A stretch of DNA of 24,146 bases from JBHHYN01 sp046757565 (lineage in GTDB: Bacteria; Pseudomonadota; Gammaproteobacteria; Eutrophobiales; Eutrophobiaceae): the NCBI GenBank assembly GCA_046757565.1, contig JBHHYN010000032.1:1-24146 (forward strand), read 5' to 3'. Numbering within the stretch: the stretch's first letter is position 1; each line of letters starts with the position of its first letter. Shown here one piece after another: positions 15,865-23,893 of this stretch. Under the pieces are notes generated by a model that was not told the origin of the DNA, did not search any database, and saw only the letters and a list, made by a program, of their open reading frames with translations. A program made the translations under genes and the position numbers.

Positions 15865-16545
15865 TCAGACAGCCTTCGCCGCCAATCGCTTCCTGGAAGC
15901 ATCTTCAGAAGGGGAGGAGGTATAGATCTGATAGGCGGCACGCAAATGCAACTCCATCACACCCTGCGCCCATCTGCCATCGCGGGCCTTGAAGGCTTCG
16001 ATCAATTCACGGTGATGATGATTGCTACGCTCCACGTCAGCATCGGAGTATCTGTCAATCGTCCTTAACAGCAGCGGAATTTCAACCAGCCAGTTAAGCA
16101 TCTTGTTAATGCGTTCACTACTGGCGGCTTCTATGATAATGGTATGGAAGCGGTGGTTGAATTCTATTGTATTCCTGTGGTTTTCAAAGGAATGATGCAC
16201 ACACAATTTTTCTATGGCATCGGCACAGCGTTCCATCTCGGCAATGTCCTCATCGCTAATCCGGGTTGCGGCCCGAAAGGCGGAATATCCTTCCAGGATG
16301 GATCGTAATTCAAAAATAACCTCCACATCATCATCGGCCCAGGTCGCCACAAAGGCACCCTGATTGGGAATGAATTTCACGTAATGCCGGTTGCTCAGGC
16401 GCCGTAACGCCTCACGTACCGGGGTACGGCTGACCTTCGACTCCTCGGCAATGCGCTCTTCCTTCAAATGCATACCTGAGGGAAACTCTCCAGAGAGAAT
16501 CCTCCCCCTAATCCATCCATACGCCTGTTCGACCGCTTTTGACAT
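15865..16545 (-). CDS. GntR-family transcriptional regulator with FCD ligand domain
   Basis: 226 residues. Residues 1-70 are a winged helix-turn-helix: AYGWIRGRILSGEFPSG, then LKEERIAEESKVSRTPVREALRRLSN with the invariant SRTPVREALRRL, and GAFVA at the wing end. Residues about 80-215 form an all-helical FCD domain; FNHRFHTIIIEAA and NHHHRELIEAF and the later His in MELHLRAA fit the metal and ligand-binding positions of this class. Such proteins usually repress catabolic genes and let go when a small carboxylic acid or CoA ester binds. It is divergent from the TonB-dependent receptor across 648 bases with two copies of TTGTATACATWA, and two more copies flank the CoA-transferase/lyase genes, so it is the likely regulator of the whole block and of itself. 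Confidence 0.92.
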   Translation of the reverse strand: MSKAVEQAYGWIRGRILSGEFPSGMHLKEERIAEESKVSRTPVREALRRLSNRHYVKFIPNQGAFVATWADDDVEVIFELRSILEGYSAFRAATRISDEDIAEMERCADAIEKLCVHHSFENHRNTIEFNHRFHTIIIEAASSERINKMLNWLVEIPLLLRTIDRYSDADVERSNHHHRELIEAFKARDGRWAQGVMELHLRAAYQIYTSSPSEDASRKRLAAKAV

Positions 16546-16761
16546 CTTCCTGGGCTGCTAACCGATTCTAATAGTTTAAAGTGTACGCCGTTCTTGAACC
16601 AAACCTGCATAGCATCCAGCTAATAGTAGAGTGACTGAAACGAATACTCAATAGAAGAGCTGATACGCTATCCGGCAACATGAAATCATTAACAGGGGCT
16701 GAAACTTATTTACGACATAACCCATCCCCTGAAAATGCTTCTTAAAGAGATAAAACTGATT

Positions 16762-16773
16762 TTGTATACATTA
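16762..16773. promoter_or_regulatory. Operator C, TTGTATACATTA
   Basis: Third copy of the cluster motif, 217 bases upstream of the gntR ATG. It would suit autoregulation: a weak minus-strand -10-like TTTAAG (16746-16741) lies about 20 bases away. Alternatively it serves an extra rightward promoter, since the sequence to its right (ATTCCTT, then GCAATA) resembles that after operator B. Confidence 0.7.
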
Positions 16774-16957
16774 AGATGGCTAATTCCTTTTGAGGCAATA
16801 GCTACCACGCGTGCCTGAGGAAATACCGTATCACCCACAAAAACCAGCCTATCTGTTAATGCTGTACCTTGATTTCATGACAACCATTGAGGGTGCGCTC
16901 AAGGGATGCAAAGGGAGCGCTGCAAGGAATCTATTTTAACGGATCGAATATGGAGAA

Positions 16958-16969
16958 TTGTATACATAA
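16958..16969. promoter_or_regulatory. Operator D, TTGTATACATAA
   Basis: Fourth copy of the motif. It lies directly upstream of a perfect TATAAT box; the 17-base-spaced -35 position (16963-16968) falls inside the operator, so binding should shut off the receptor promoter. Confidence 0.75.
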
Positions 16970-16985
16970 ACGGGAGAATATGATA

Positions 16986-16991
16986 TATAAT
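16986..16991 (+). promoter_or_regulatory. -10 box (TATAAT) of the TonB-receptor gene
   Basis: Exact TATAAT. The -35 at normal spacing is poor (TACATA, inside operator D). Transcription would start near 16998, leaving a leader of almost 200 bases before the ATG at 17194. Confidence 0.6.
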
Positions 16992-17050
16992 AGTAGACTG
17001 GGGTAGGGATTACGGTGTTGTATTGGTGCAACAATCGTTAAACCTACAAG

Positions 17051-17064
17051 CAAAACCGGTTTTG
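17051..17064. repeat. Perfect 14-bp palindrome in the receptor leader
   Basis: CAAAACCGGTTTTG reads the same on both strands. It lies about 55 bases after the predicted transcription start. It could be a site for a second regulator acting as a roadblock; with no loop it is unlikely to work as an RNA hairpin. Confidence 0.5.
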
Positions 17065-17193
17065 TATGGCTACAGTTATTTTAAGGTAGCGTGTCTATTC
17101 TCTTTGTCGATGGGCAGGGGAATCACCAATGCCGGTCTATCCGGATCCGGGAGTTTTTCGACCTGTGTGTTAACAGTTTGAGGGGGTAGGACT

Positions 17194-19899
17194 ATGAGGC
17201 GCCTTGCACTAACCACTATTCACTTGCTCGGCGGGATAGCTGTCACGCTGGGTGCAATACCCGATGTATCGTTTGCACAGGGGGGGGCGCTGGAAGAGAT
17301 CGTGGTCACGGCCCGTCAACGTGAAGAGAAGCTTGAAGACGTACCGGCGACGATTACCGCCTTCACTGAGGCGGCGATTAACCAGGCAGGCATAGAGCGT
17401 GCGGAAGATTTCATCGCCCTCACCCCGGGCGTCTCCATCGTCGATGCCGCCGAGGTGGGCGATACCCAGGTCAGTATCCGCGGTATCAACGGTTCCCGCG
17501 ATGGCGAGGCCAATTTTGCCTTCATTGTGGACGGCATCCTCTACACCAACCCCAGTTCATTCAACCGCGAATTCGCGGATCTGAAACAGATTGAAGTCCT
17601 GAAAGGGCCACAGGGCGCTATCTATGGCCGCAGCGCGGCGGCCGGAGCGGTCATTATCACCACCCAGGACCCCACGGACGAGTTCTCGGCAAAGATAAAA
17701 GCAAGCGGCGGCGACCACGGCACCTACTATACCTCGGCCGTCGCCAGCGGCTCATTGATAAAGGATCAACTCAAGGGACGCCTCCATTTCGACTACCGCA
17801 ACACGGACGGTTTTTACCGGAACCAGTTTAACCAGCGCCGGGGGGTGGATGACGAGAATGTTGATGACCTTCGTAACTTTAACGTAAACGGCGATCTGCT
17901 GTGGGAGCCAAGCGACGCCCTCTCAGTCAGGGTCCGTGGCCACTACGGGGAAGTCCATGCGGCGGCGATCACGTTCAACTCGACCTTTAATCTGCCATCC
18001 GCCGCAGCTTTTACGGGGAACCCCTTGTTCTTCGAGGACCCCAACGATCATCAATTCGTGTTTCAGGGTAATGTCGATCCCGACAACGACCAGAAGTCCC
18101 GGGACTTCTCCATCAAGGCAGACTACGATATGGGCTGGGCGACCCTCACTGGCTGGTACCTCTACAGCCAGCTCGATCAGGATTTCATCGCCGACGGCAC
18201 CAGCGGCGCATTCAGCTTCTTTATCTTTGATCCACAGGCGATCGATGCCGCCCATCCGAATGGAGGCTGCGGGGCATCAACAGTCAGCTTGAGTGGTCAG
18301 GGGGTAGCCTTACCTTCACCCCAAATCCTTGGCACGAATCAATTTCCATTTGCAGTGCCTGGCAATGTAAACGGACTACCCCCCAATCTGACCGGCTCGT
18401 TACTTGGGGCCTATACCCCGACCACCTGCGACGGCTACCAGTACCAGATCCGTGACCAGGATGACTCCAGCTTCGAGGTGCGCCTGACCTCACCCTCCGA
18501 TCAGCGTCTGCGCTGGCAGACTGGCTTCTACTTTCTGAATCTCAACCGTAAAGTCGGTGTCGCTCAGTTACGCGATGACGGCCGGCCGGTGTTGCCGCAA
18601 CAATTGGTCAATCCCCTCACCGAAGCCCTGGTGTTTGACAAGTTCGACACGGGCGTCATCTCAGTATTCGGCTCTCTGGACTACGATGTCACCGATGATT
18701 TACAGGTGTCGGTAGCATTACGTTATGACCGCGAAGATCGTGATGCGCACTCCCTGGTGCCGCCGCCCAGCGTACAGCGATCCAATTTCGTTGAGTACAC
18801 GGCCCCGTTTCTGTTTTTTCCGTTTGGGGCGAGTGTCTGTCCCGACGGTATTCCGGGTTCGCCACTCAACCCGGCATTTGTCGATTTCAGCACCTGCACG
18901 GTCAGTAACAGTATCCCCGCCCGCTCCCAGGTGTTCGATCAACTCGAGCCCAAGATCAGCCTGGACTGGCATGCGACCGATGATACCTCCTACTACTTCA
19001 GTTGGGGCGTCGGCTTCAAGAGCGGCGGCTTCAACAATGCCGGCAGCGCCGCCACAGTCAAGCTCTTCTACAACACGCCGTTGCTGGATCCTGCTTTTTC
19101 GGTTATTGCCCCTGCGTTTCTTGGTGGCTCCGGATCTCCGGTTCCGCTCGGAGGGGCCGGTGTGGGCGCCGGCCTGACCATAAGCGACACCTTCAGGAAG
19201 GAGACCTCGAATGCCTTCGAGGTAGGTTTCAGGACGCAGTTTGCGGACGGCCGGGTGAAAATGGAAGGGGCCGTTTATCACACCCTCATCGACAACATGC
19301 AATTCTTCAATTTTTTCGTCGGTCCGTTCGGCCTGTTGCGGGTGGTATCAAACATCGATGATGTCACCATTACCGGTGCGGAATTCTCGCTTAGCGCGCA
19401 GATGACCGATGCCTGGAGGGTTTATGGCAGCACCAATGTCCTCAAGGGCCAGATTGAGAATAACAAGAACCGGCCGCAGACAGTGGGCAACGATGTCCCC
19501 TATGCCCCGGATTTCACCATCAACCTCGGCAGTGAATTCATCAAACCGGCCTTCGACAATCCATCTCTCGCCGGTATCGATTTTGTCGGCCGCATCGACT
19601 ACTCCGTGGTCGGCCCCACCTGGTTCCATACGGTGCAGGAGGACAACCCGACCCCCAACCTGTTCACCCCTTTTGGATTCGGACTGGCCAGCCAGGACAA
19701 GTCACAACGTGACACCTACGGCATCTGGAACGTGCGTACCGGCTTCCAGTCGGAGAAATGGAGCGCTCTCCTGACCGTGAGAAACCTGTTGAATCAGGAT
19801 TATCTGGAAGAGATCATCCCGGCGCCGGAATTTGGAGGTGCATTCGATCATCCGGGGGCAAGACGTAGCTGGAATATTGAACTCTCATACCAGTTTTAA
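17194..19899 (+). CDS. TonB-dependent outer-membrane receptor
   Basis: 901 residues. Residues 1-28 form a signal peptide (MRRLAL..., hydrophobic core, cleavage after SFA), followed by a TonB box EEIVVTARQ at 34-42. The plug domain runs to about 165 with PGVSIVDAAEVGDTQVSIRG, IVDGILY and EVLKGPQGAIYGRSAAAGAVIITT. The remainder is a 22-strand barrel ending in the canonical aromatic residue (IELSYQF). Two Cys pairs lie in presumed surface loops. Members import siderophores, cobalamin, sugars or other scarce molecules across the outer membrane with TonB energy. There are no siderophore or heme genes beside it; its neighbours and operator point to uptake of the cluster's carbon substrate. ATG 17194 follows AGGGGG at 17181-17186. 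No inner-membrane transporter is present in the cluster. Confidence 0.93.
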   Translation: MRRLALTTIHLLGGIAVTLGAIPDVSFAQGGALEEIVVTARQREEKLEDVPATITAFTEAAINQAGIERAEDFIALTPGVSIVDAAEVGDTQVSIRGINGSRDGEANFAFIVDGILYTNPSSFNREFADLKQIEVLKGPQGAIYGRSAAAGAVIITTQDPTDEFSAKIKASGGDHGTYYTSAVASGSLIKDQLKGRLHFDYRNTDGFYRNQFNQRRGVDDENVDDLRNFNVNGDLLWEPSDALSVRVRGHYGEVHAAAITFNSTFNLPSAAAFTGNPLFFEDPNDHQFVFQGNVDPDNDQKSRDFSIKADYDMGWATLTGWYLYSQLDQDFIADGTSGAFSFFIFDPQAIDAAHPNGGCGASTVSLSGQGVALPSPQILGTNQFPFAVPGNVNGLPPNLTGSLLGAYTPTTCDGYQYQIRDQDDSSFEVRLTSPSDQRLRWQTGFYFLNLNRKVGVAQLRDDGRPVLPQQLVNPLTEALVFDKFDTGVISVFGSLDYDVTDDLQVSVALRYDREDRDAHSLVPPPSVQRSNFVEYTAPFLFFPFGASVCPDGIPGSPLNPAFVDFSTCTVSNSIPARSQVFDQLEPKISLDWHATDDTSYYFSWGVGFKSGGFNNAGSAATVKLFYNTPLLDPAFSVIAPAFLGGSGSPVPLGGAGVGAGLTISDTFRKETSNAFEVGFRTQFADGRVKMEGAVYHTLIDNMQFFNFFVGPFGLLRVVSNIDDVTITGAEFSLSAQMTDAWRVYGSTNVLKGQIENNKNRPQTVGNDVPYAPDFTINLGSEFIKPAFDNPSLAGIDFVGRIDYSVVGPTWFHTVQEDNPTPNLFTPFGFGLASQDKSQRDTYGIWNVRTGFQSEKWSALLTVRNLLNQDYLEEIIPAPEFGGAFDHPGARRSWNIELSYQF

Positions 19900-19941
19900 G
19901 ATTACTCGTGACCTGACAATAAAAAAGGTAATCGGTATCTA

Positions 19942-20856
19942 CTAAAGGGGGCCTTGCCCCCTTTTTTCTCGCTGATTTCCTTGTGCTTCGTCTGTTTCCG
20001 TCTCATCTGCTTCGATTCCGTCCGCCTTGATCTGCTCCTTGAATTCATCATCGACTATTACGCGGACACCCGGCGCTGCTTTATCCAACCAGCCGCGTAT
20101 GTGCCGCACCAGGAACTCATCAAGACCGGTAAAATAGTGATCGGCCCCTTCAATCATTATTTGCTGGTAGTCACGCCCGCCTTTTCTCCTGCCTGCCAGA
20201 CGGCGATCGTCAACCTGGCGCAACACATTATCGAAATCACGGCTGCCATAAATATCCAGCACGGGGAGGGCTATATTTTCCAATCTCGCCAGTAATTTCA
20301 GCCTTGGATTCAGGAATTCCTGTGCCTGCATACTGATACCCACAAAGGCCTTCACATTATTGTAACGATTGCCACTGGCAGCGAGAAAATCAGCAACGAC
20401 AGCGGCGCCGAAACTGTAACCGATAATCACGATATTCAGGAATTTTCTGCCCTTAAGATACTGAATGGCGGATTGGATACGCCGCCCGCCCTCACCGAGG
20501 GTTTTGCCGTAGTCAGCCAGTGCTGTGCCGGGAGGCAACACCGGCATCTGCAGGGATAGTGTGGTCCATCCCAAATCCGGCAACTTTTTGCGTAACGGGG
20601 CAATGACTTCAGGCCAGTCGGGATGTTCGCCCATACTGTGTACGATAATGGCAGCACCTTGCGCCTTTTCCGTAGTCTGTTCATGGTAAAGGCCAAGAAA
20701 CTGCCTGCCCCCTCCATTGAGCTGTATTAGCTCTCGCTGGTCCAGCCTCTGCGACAAAGCGTCGGCGATGGATTGTTCATAGCCATCGCTGCCGGCAGCC
20801 ATGCTCACCTGTGCGATCAGGTGCAACAGAATAACAATACAGGCAGATCTCATCAT
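19942..20856 (-). CDS. Exported DUF3530-type alpha/beta hydrolase
   Basis: 304 residues when started at ATG 20856-20854, where AGGT lies six bases upstream and a signal peptide (MMRSACIVILLHLIAQVSMAA) begins; an in-frame start 99 bases earlier would bury that signal. The hydrolase fold shows IIVHSMGEHPDWPE (oxyanion region), the nucleophile elbow GYSFG, an Asp in LDIYGSRDFDNV and a His in EGADHYFTG, giving a complete Ser-Asp-His triad. The family is annotated DUF3530; its substrates are unknown, so esterase/lipase activity in the periplasm is only inferred. The last about 30 residues are charged and low-complexity, and the final codons lie inside the terminator of the receptor gene. A role in the neighbouring catabolic block is possible but has no operator support. 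Confidence 0.82.
   Translation of the reverse strand: MMRSACIVILLHLIAQVSMAAGSDGYEQSIADALSQRLDQRELIQLNGGGRQFLGLYHEQTTEKAQGAAIIVHSMGEHPDWPEVIAPLRKKLPDLGWTTLSLQMPVLPPGTALADYGKTLGEGGRRIQSAIQYLKGRKFLNIVIIGYSFGAAVVADFLAASGNRYNNVKAFVGISMQAQEFLNPRLKLLARLENIALPVLDIYGSRDFDNVLRQVDDRRLAGRRKGGRDYQQIMIEGADHYFTGLDEFLVRHIRGWLDKAAPGVRVIVDDEFKEQIKADGIEADETETDEAQGNQREKRGQGPL
19944..19967 (+). terminator. Rho-independent terminator of the TonB-receptor gene
   Basis: Stem GGGGGC (19947-19952) with GCCCCC (19956-19961), loop CTT, extended by AAA/TTT pairs, then a T-run (19962-19967). It starts 45 bases after the receptor stop. It coincides with the last codons and stop of the convergent hydrolase gene. On the minus strand the T-run is only three bases long, so it should work mainly for the plus strand. 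Confidence 0.88.
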
Positions 20857-20952
20857 ATTGATACCTGGCGGAAATATACCATATAGTGACAGTGGAAAAT
20901 ACTGAAGCAGACCGGGCTGTGAGGCAGGCAACTCCGCTTTGCTGACTGCCGA

Positions 20953-20973
20953 CAACAGTTGTGATCACTGTTG
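20953..20973. repeat. Dyad CAACAG-N9-CTGTTG upstream of rpe
   Basis: Inverted repeat in the 187-base gap between the divergent hydrolase and rpe genes, with GTGATCAC-like symmetry between the arms. It may be an operator; its role is unknown. No confident promoter boxes were found in this gap. Confidence 0.4.
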
Positions 20974-21043
20974 GCGATGCCGGCGCCGATCAGGTAAAGT
21001 GCCGACGTTTTAATCCGTTTCCCATAAATTCCGGCATAACCCG

Positions 21044-21712
21044 ATGTCTGATTACATGATAGCAGCATCCATTCTTTCCGCGGATATGGCGCGGCTTGGT
21101 GAAGAAACCGAGGCCGTAGTGAATGCCGGCGCCGACATGATTCATGTGGACGTGATGGACAATCACTATGTGCCGAACCTCACATTCGGCCCGGTCGTGG
21201 TGGATGCACTGAAAAATTACGGTATTGAAACGCCCCTGGACGTGCACCTGATGATCAAGCCGGTGGATTCCATCATTCCGGACTTTGCCAGGGCAGGCGC
21301 AAGCTACATTACCTTCCACCCGGAGGCCAGCGAACACATTGATCGCAGCCTGCAGCTGATCCGGGAGAACGGCTGCAAAACCGGGCTGGTATTTAACCCG
21401 GCCACGCCCCTCACCTGCCTGACGCACGTGATCGATAAGGTAGACATGGTGCTGTTGATGTCCGTCAATCCCGGTTTCGGGGGCCAACGCTTTATCCCCT
21501 CTACCCTGGAAAAGTTACGGCAGGCGCGCAGGATGATCGATGAATCCGGCCGTGCTATCCGTCTACAGATCGACGGCGGGGTCAAGGTCGATAATATCCG
21601 TGACATTGCGGAGGCAGGCGCCGATACCTTCGTCGCCGGATCGGCCATCTTCGGCAGCAGTGACTACAACACCACCCTACGCTCAATGCGGCAGGCACTC
21701 GACACCCTGTAA
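21044..21712 (+). CDS. rpe: Ribulose-phosphate 3-epimerase
   Basis: 222 residues, a TIM-barrel enzyme that interconverts D-ribulose 5-phosphate and D-xylulose 5-phosphate in the pentose phosphate pathway. Conserved features: IAASILSADMARLGEE at 6-21, HVDVMDNHYVPNLTFGP (catalytic Asp and metal His), PLDVHLMI, MSVNPGFGGQRFIP and LQIDGGVKVDN (second catalytic Asp), with FVAGSAIFG forming the phosphate site. The start ATG at 21044 gives MSDYMIAASILSAD, which lines up with E. coli MKQYLIAPSILSAD; the ribosome-binding site is weak. It is followed by gph after 24 bases and by trpE, an order known from pseudomonads and relatives. Confidence 0.96.
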   Translation: MSDYMIAASILSADMARLGEETEAVVNAGADMIHVDVMDNHYVPNLTFGPVVVDALKNYGIETPLDVHLMIKPVDSIIPDFARAGASYITFHPEASEHIDRSLQLIRENGCKTGLVFNPATPLTCLTHVIDKVDMVLLMSVNPGFGGQRFIPSTLEKLRQARRMIDESGRAIRLQIDGGVKVDNIRDIAEAGADTFVAGSAIFGSSDYNTTLRSMRQALDTL

Positions 21713-21736
21713 CCCCTTATCAGGCCGTTTCTGCCC

Positions 21737-22405
21737 ATGTCTTTACGCAGACCTCAGATGGTATTGTTCGATCTTGACGGCACTCTGGTGGATACCCTGC
21801 CGGACCTGGCCCGCTGTATCGATATGACGTTACAGGCAGTCGGCATGCCGCCACGAGGCGAAGATAGAGTCAGACGATGGATCGGCAGCGGCATTGACAC
21901 TTTGCTTAAATGCGCCCTCATGGATGACCATGACAGAGAACCCGATGTGTCGCTCTATCAACGGGCATGGCGGATCTTTATGGATATTTATGCGGAAAAC
22001 AGTTGTGTACAGAGCCGCCTCTATCCCGGCGTCACGGAGACTTTGGCCTATTTAAGGAACAATCGTTTCAAACTGGGTTGCATTACCAATAAACCCGGGC
22101 AGTTTACCGGTCCGCTGCTAAAAACGCTCGGTATTTATGACGATTTCGGGATCGTCGTTGCCGGCGACACACTCCCCCGGAAAAAACCCGATCCCTTGCC
22201 GCTGTTGCACGCAGCCGGTTTTTTTTCTGTGAAGCCGGAACACGCACTGATGGTGGGCGATTCGGACAATGACGTAAACGCCGCACGTGCGGCCGGTCTC
22301 CAGGTATTGGGCGTAAGTTACGGCTATAATCACGGCAGAGACATAAGCGACTCCGGCCCTGATGGCATTATTGATACACTGACAGAGCTGCAACAATTAA
22401 TTTAA
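21737..22405 (+). CDS. gph: Phosphoglycolate phosphatase (HAD family)
   Basis: 222 residues. It removes phosphate from 2-phosphoglycolate, a by-product of DNA repair or oxygenation reactions. HAD motif I is DLDGTLVDT (residues 12-20; Asp12 nucleophile, Asp14 acid/base), motif II lies in CITNKPGQF, and motifs III/IV are RKKPDPLPL and MVGDSDNDVNAARAAG. The helical cap lies between about residues 20 and 90. Its place between rpe and trpE, with short gaps (24 and 3 bases), supports gph rather than a general HAD phosphatase. The start ATG at 21737 keeps the nucleophile near residue 12, as in relatives. Confidence 0.93.
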   Translation: MSLRRPQMVLFDLDGTLVDTLPDLARCIDMTLQAVGMPPRGEDRVRRWIGSGIDTLLKCALMDDHDREPDVSLYQRAWRIFMDIYAENSCVQSRLYPGVTETLAYLRNNRFKLGCITNKPGQFTGPLLKTLGIYDDFGIVVAGDTLPRKKPDPLPLLHAAGFFSVKPEHALMVGDSDNDVNAARAAGLQVLGVSYGYNHGRDISDSGPDGIIDTLTELQQLI

Positions 22406-22408
22406 ACC

Positions 22409-23893
22409 ATGACTACAATCAGCATTGACCGGTTTAACGGGTATGCAGCCGAGGGATATAATCACATCCCCGTTACCCGGGAGATCCTTGCCGATCTGGA
22501 TACGCCATTAAGTGCCTATATGAAGCTGGCAACCGGTCCGCGTACCTACCTGCTGGAGTCCGTGCAAGGTGGTGAAAAATGGGGGCGCTACTCCATTATT
22601 GGACTCTCTGCCAATACGGTATTGCGAGTCAAGGATAACGTTGTCACCATTGAGGTGGGCAGTAAAATCGTCTCCGAAAAAGAAACCAGTGATCCATTCG
22701 GAGAGATAAACAGCTTTCTGAATCAGTACCGCGTGCCCGCTATCGAAGGGCTGCCCAGGTTTACCGGCGGCCTGGTCGGTTATTTCGGCTACGATTGTGT
22801 CTGCTACATTGAACCGCGTCTGCAATCCGGTCACAAACAGGACCCTCTTGGCAGTCCGGATATCATGTTACTGGTATCAAACCGCATCGTTGTCTTTGAC
22901 AATGTCAGCGGCAAATTGATGATCGTTGTCCATGCCGATCCCGGTGAAGATGGCGCTTATGAAAAGGCCCTTCATGATCTGGACATGCTCACTGAGAAGC
23001 TTTCACAATCCAGCATAAGCAATCCGGCTGGTGCAAGCATACGTACCGTCAATGAAAACGACTTCATTTCCGGATTCGAACGCAAGGATTTCCAACAGGC
23101 AGTCTCTACAATCAAGGATTACATTGTTGAAGGCGATGTCATGCAGGTGGTCTTATCACAGCGATTATCGATTCCTTTCAATGCACCGCCGCTTAATCTT
23201 TATCGTGCCTTACGTTGCATGAATCCTTCACCATATATGTTTTATCTTAATTTTGACGATTTTTTTGTGGTAGGGGCTTCTCCGGAAATCCTGATCAGAC
23301 TGGAAGATGAAAGTGTCACCGTCCGGCCTATTGCCGGGACCCGCCCCCGTGGCAGGAATGAGGCGGAGGACAAGGCACTGGAACTGGAATTGCTGGCCGA
23401 TCCCAAGGAACTGGCGGAGCACCTGATGTTGATTGACCTTGGCCGTAATGATATCGGCCGGGTCACGGAAACCGGCACGATCCAGCTTACGGAGAAGATG
23501 GCCGTGGAACGCTACTCACATGTCATGCACATCGTGTCAAACGTAATCGGGAAACTGCACGAGGACCAGACTGCTATAGATGTATTGCGCGCCGCGTTTC
23601 CGGCAGGCACGGTCTCCGGAGCACCGAAAATACGAGCCATGGAGATTATTGACGAACTCGAACCGGTAAAACGCGGCGTCTACGCCGGTGCCGTCGGCTA
23701 TCTCTCCTGGGCCGGAAACATCGATACTGCGATTGCCATCCGCACTGCGGTCATCAAGGACAACACCCTGCACATCCAGGTCGGCGCAGGCATCGTTGCG
23801 GATTCGATTCCGGAGAATGAGTGGGAGGAGACCATGAATAAGGGCCGTGCGATTTTCCGTGCCGTCTCCATGGCGGAAAATGGTTTGATTTGA
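22409..23893 (+). CDS. trpE: Anthranilate synthase component I
   Basis: 494 residues. With its glutaminase partner TrpG it turns chorismate into anthranilate, the first step of tryptophan synthesis. The N-terminal domain has the tryptophan-feedback motif LLES (residues 49-52) and YSIIGLSANTVLRV; the C-terminal chorismate-binding domain contains GDVMQVVLSQRLSIPF, VRPIAGTRPRGRNEAEDKALE, LIDLGRNDIGRV, YSHVMHIVSNV, FPAGTVSGAPKIRAMEIIDELEP and QVGAGIVADSIPENEWEET. The start ATG is three bases after the gph stop, so rpe-gph-trpE is one operon. In many relatives trpG follows at once, but none begins in the remaining 250 bases here. Confidence 0.96.
   Translation: MTTISIDRFNGYAAEGYNHIPVTREILADLDTPLSAYMKLATGPRTYLLESVQGGEKWGRYSIIGLSANTVLRVKDNVVTIEVGSKIVSEKETSDPFGEINSFLNQYRVPAIEGLPRFTGGLVGYFGYDCVCYIEPRLQSGHKQDPLGSPDIMLLVSNRIVVFDNVSGKLMIVVHADPGEDGAYEKALHDLDMLTEKLSQSSISNPAGASIRTVNENDFISGFERKDFQQAVSTIKDYIVEGDVMQVVLSQRLSIPFNAPPLNLYRALRCMNPSPYMFYLNFDDFFVVGASPEILIRLEDESVTVRPIAGTRPRGRNEAEDKALELELLADPKELAEHLMLIDLGRNDIGRVTETGTIQLTEKMAVERYSHVMHIVSNVIGKLHEDQTAIDVLRAAFPAGTVSGAPKIRAMEIIDELEPVKRGVYAGAVGYLSWAGNIDTAIAIRTAVIKDNTLHIQVGAGIVADSIPENEWEETMNKGRAIFRAVSMAENGLI

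Larger units (their letters stand above)
16546..17193. other. Long regulatory region between divergent gntR and TonB-receptor genes
   Basis: 648 bases without a credible gene. It contains operators C and D, a perfect -10 box after D, a long leader for the receptor with a 14-bp perfect palindrome, and a minor inverted repeat GCGCTC/GAGCGC (16895-16900, 16915-16920). No small ORF with a convincing ribosome-binding site and no known riboswitch fold was recognised. Confidence 0.6.

Noticed and set aside
16895..16920. GCGCTC/GAGCGC hairpin in the gntR-receptor gap as a terminator or riboswitch
   Set aside because: Only six base pairs with a 14-base loop and no T-run; within chance expectation.
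18718..19302. Antisense reading frame within the TonB-receptor gene
   Set aside because: It is a frame shadow of a high-GC coding stretch, with no start signal or family features.
20857..20955. Upstream in-frame start for the DUF3530 hydrolase
   Set aside because: A later ATG pair has a ribosome-binding site at correct spacing and begins a normal signal peptide.
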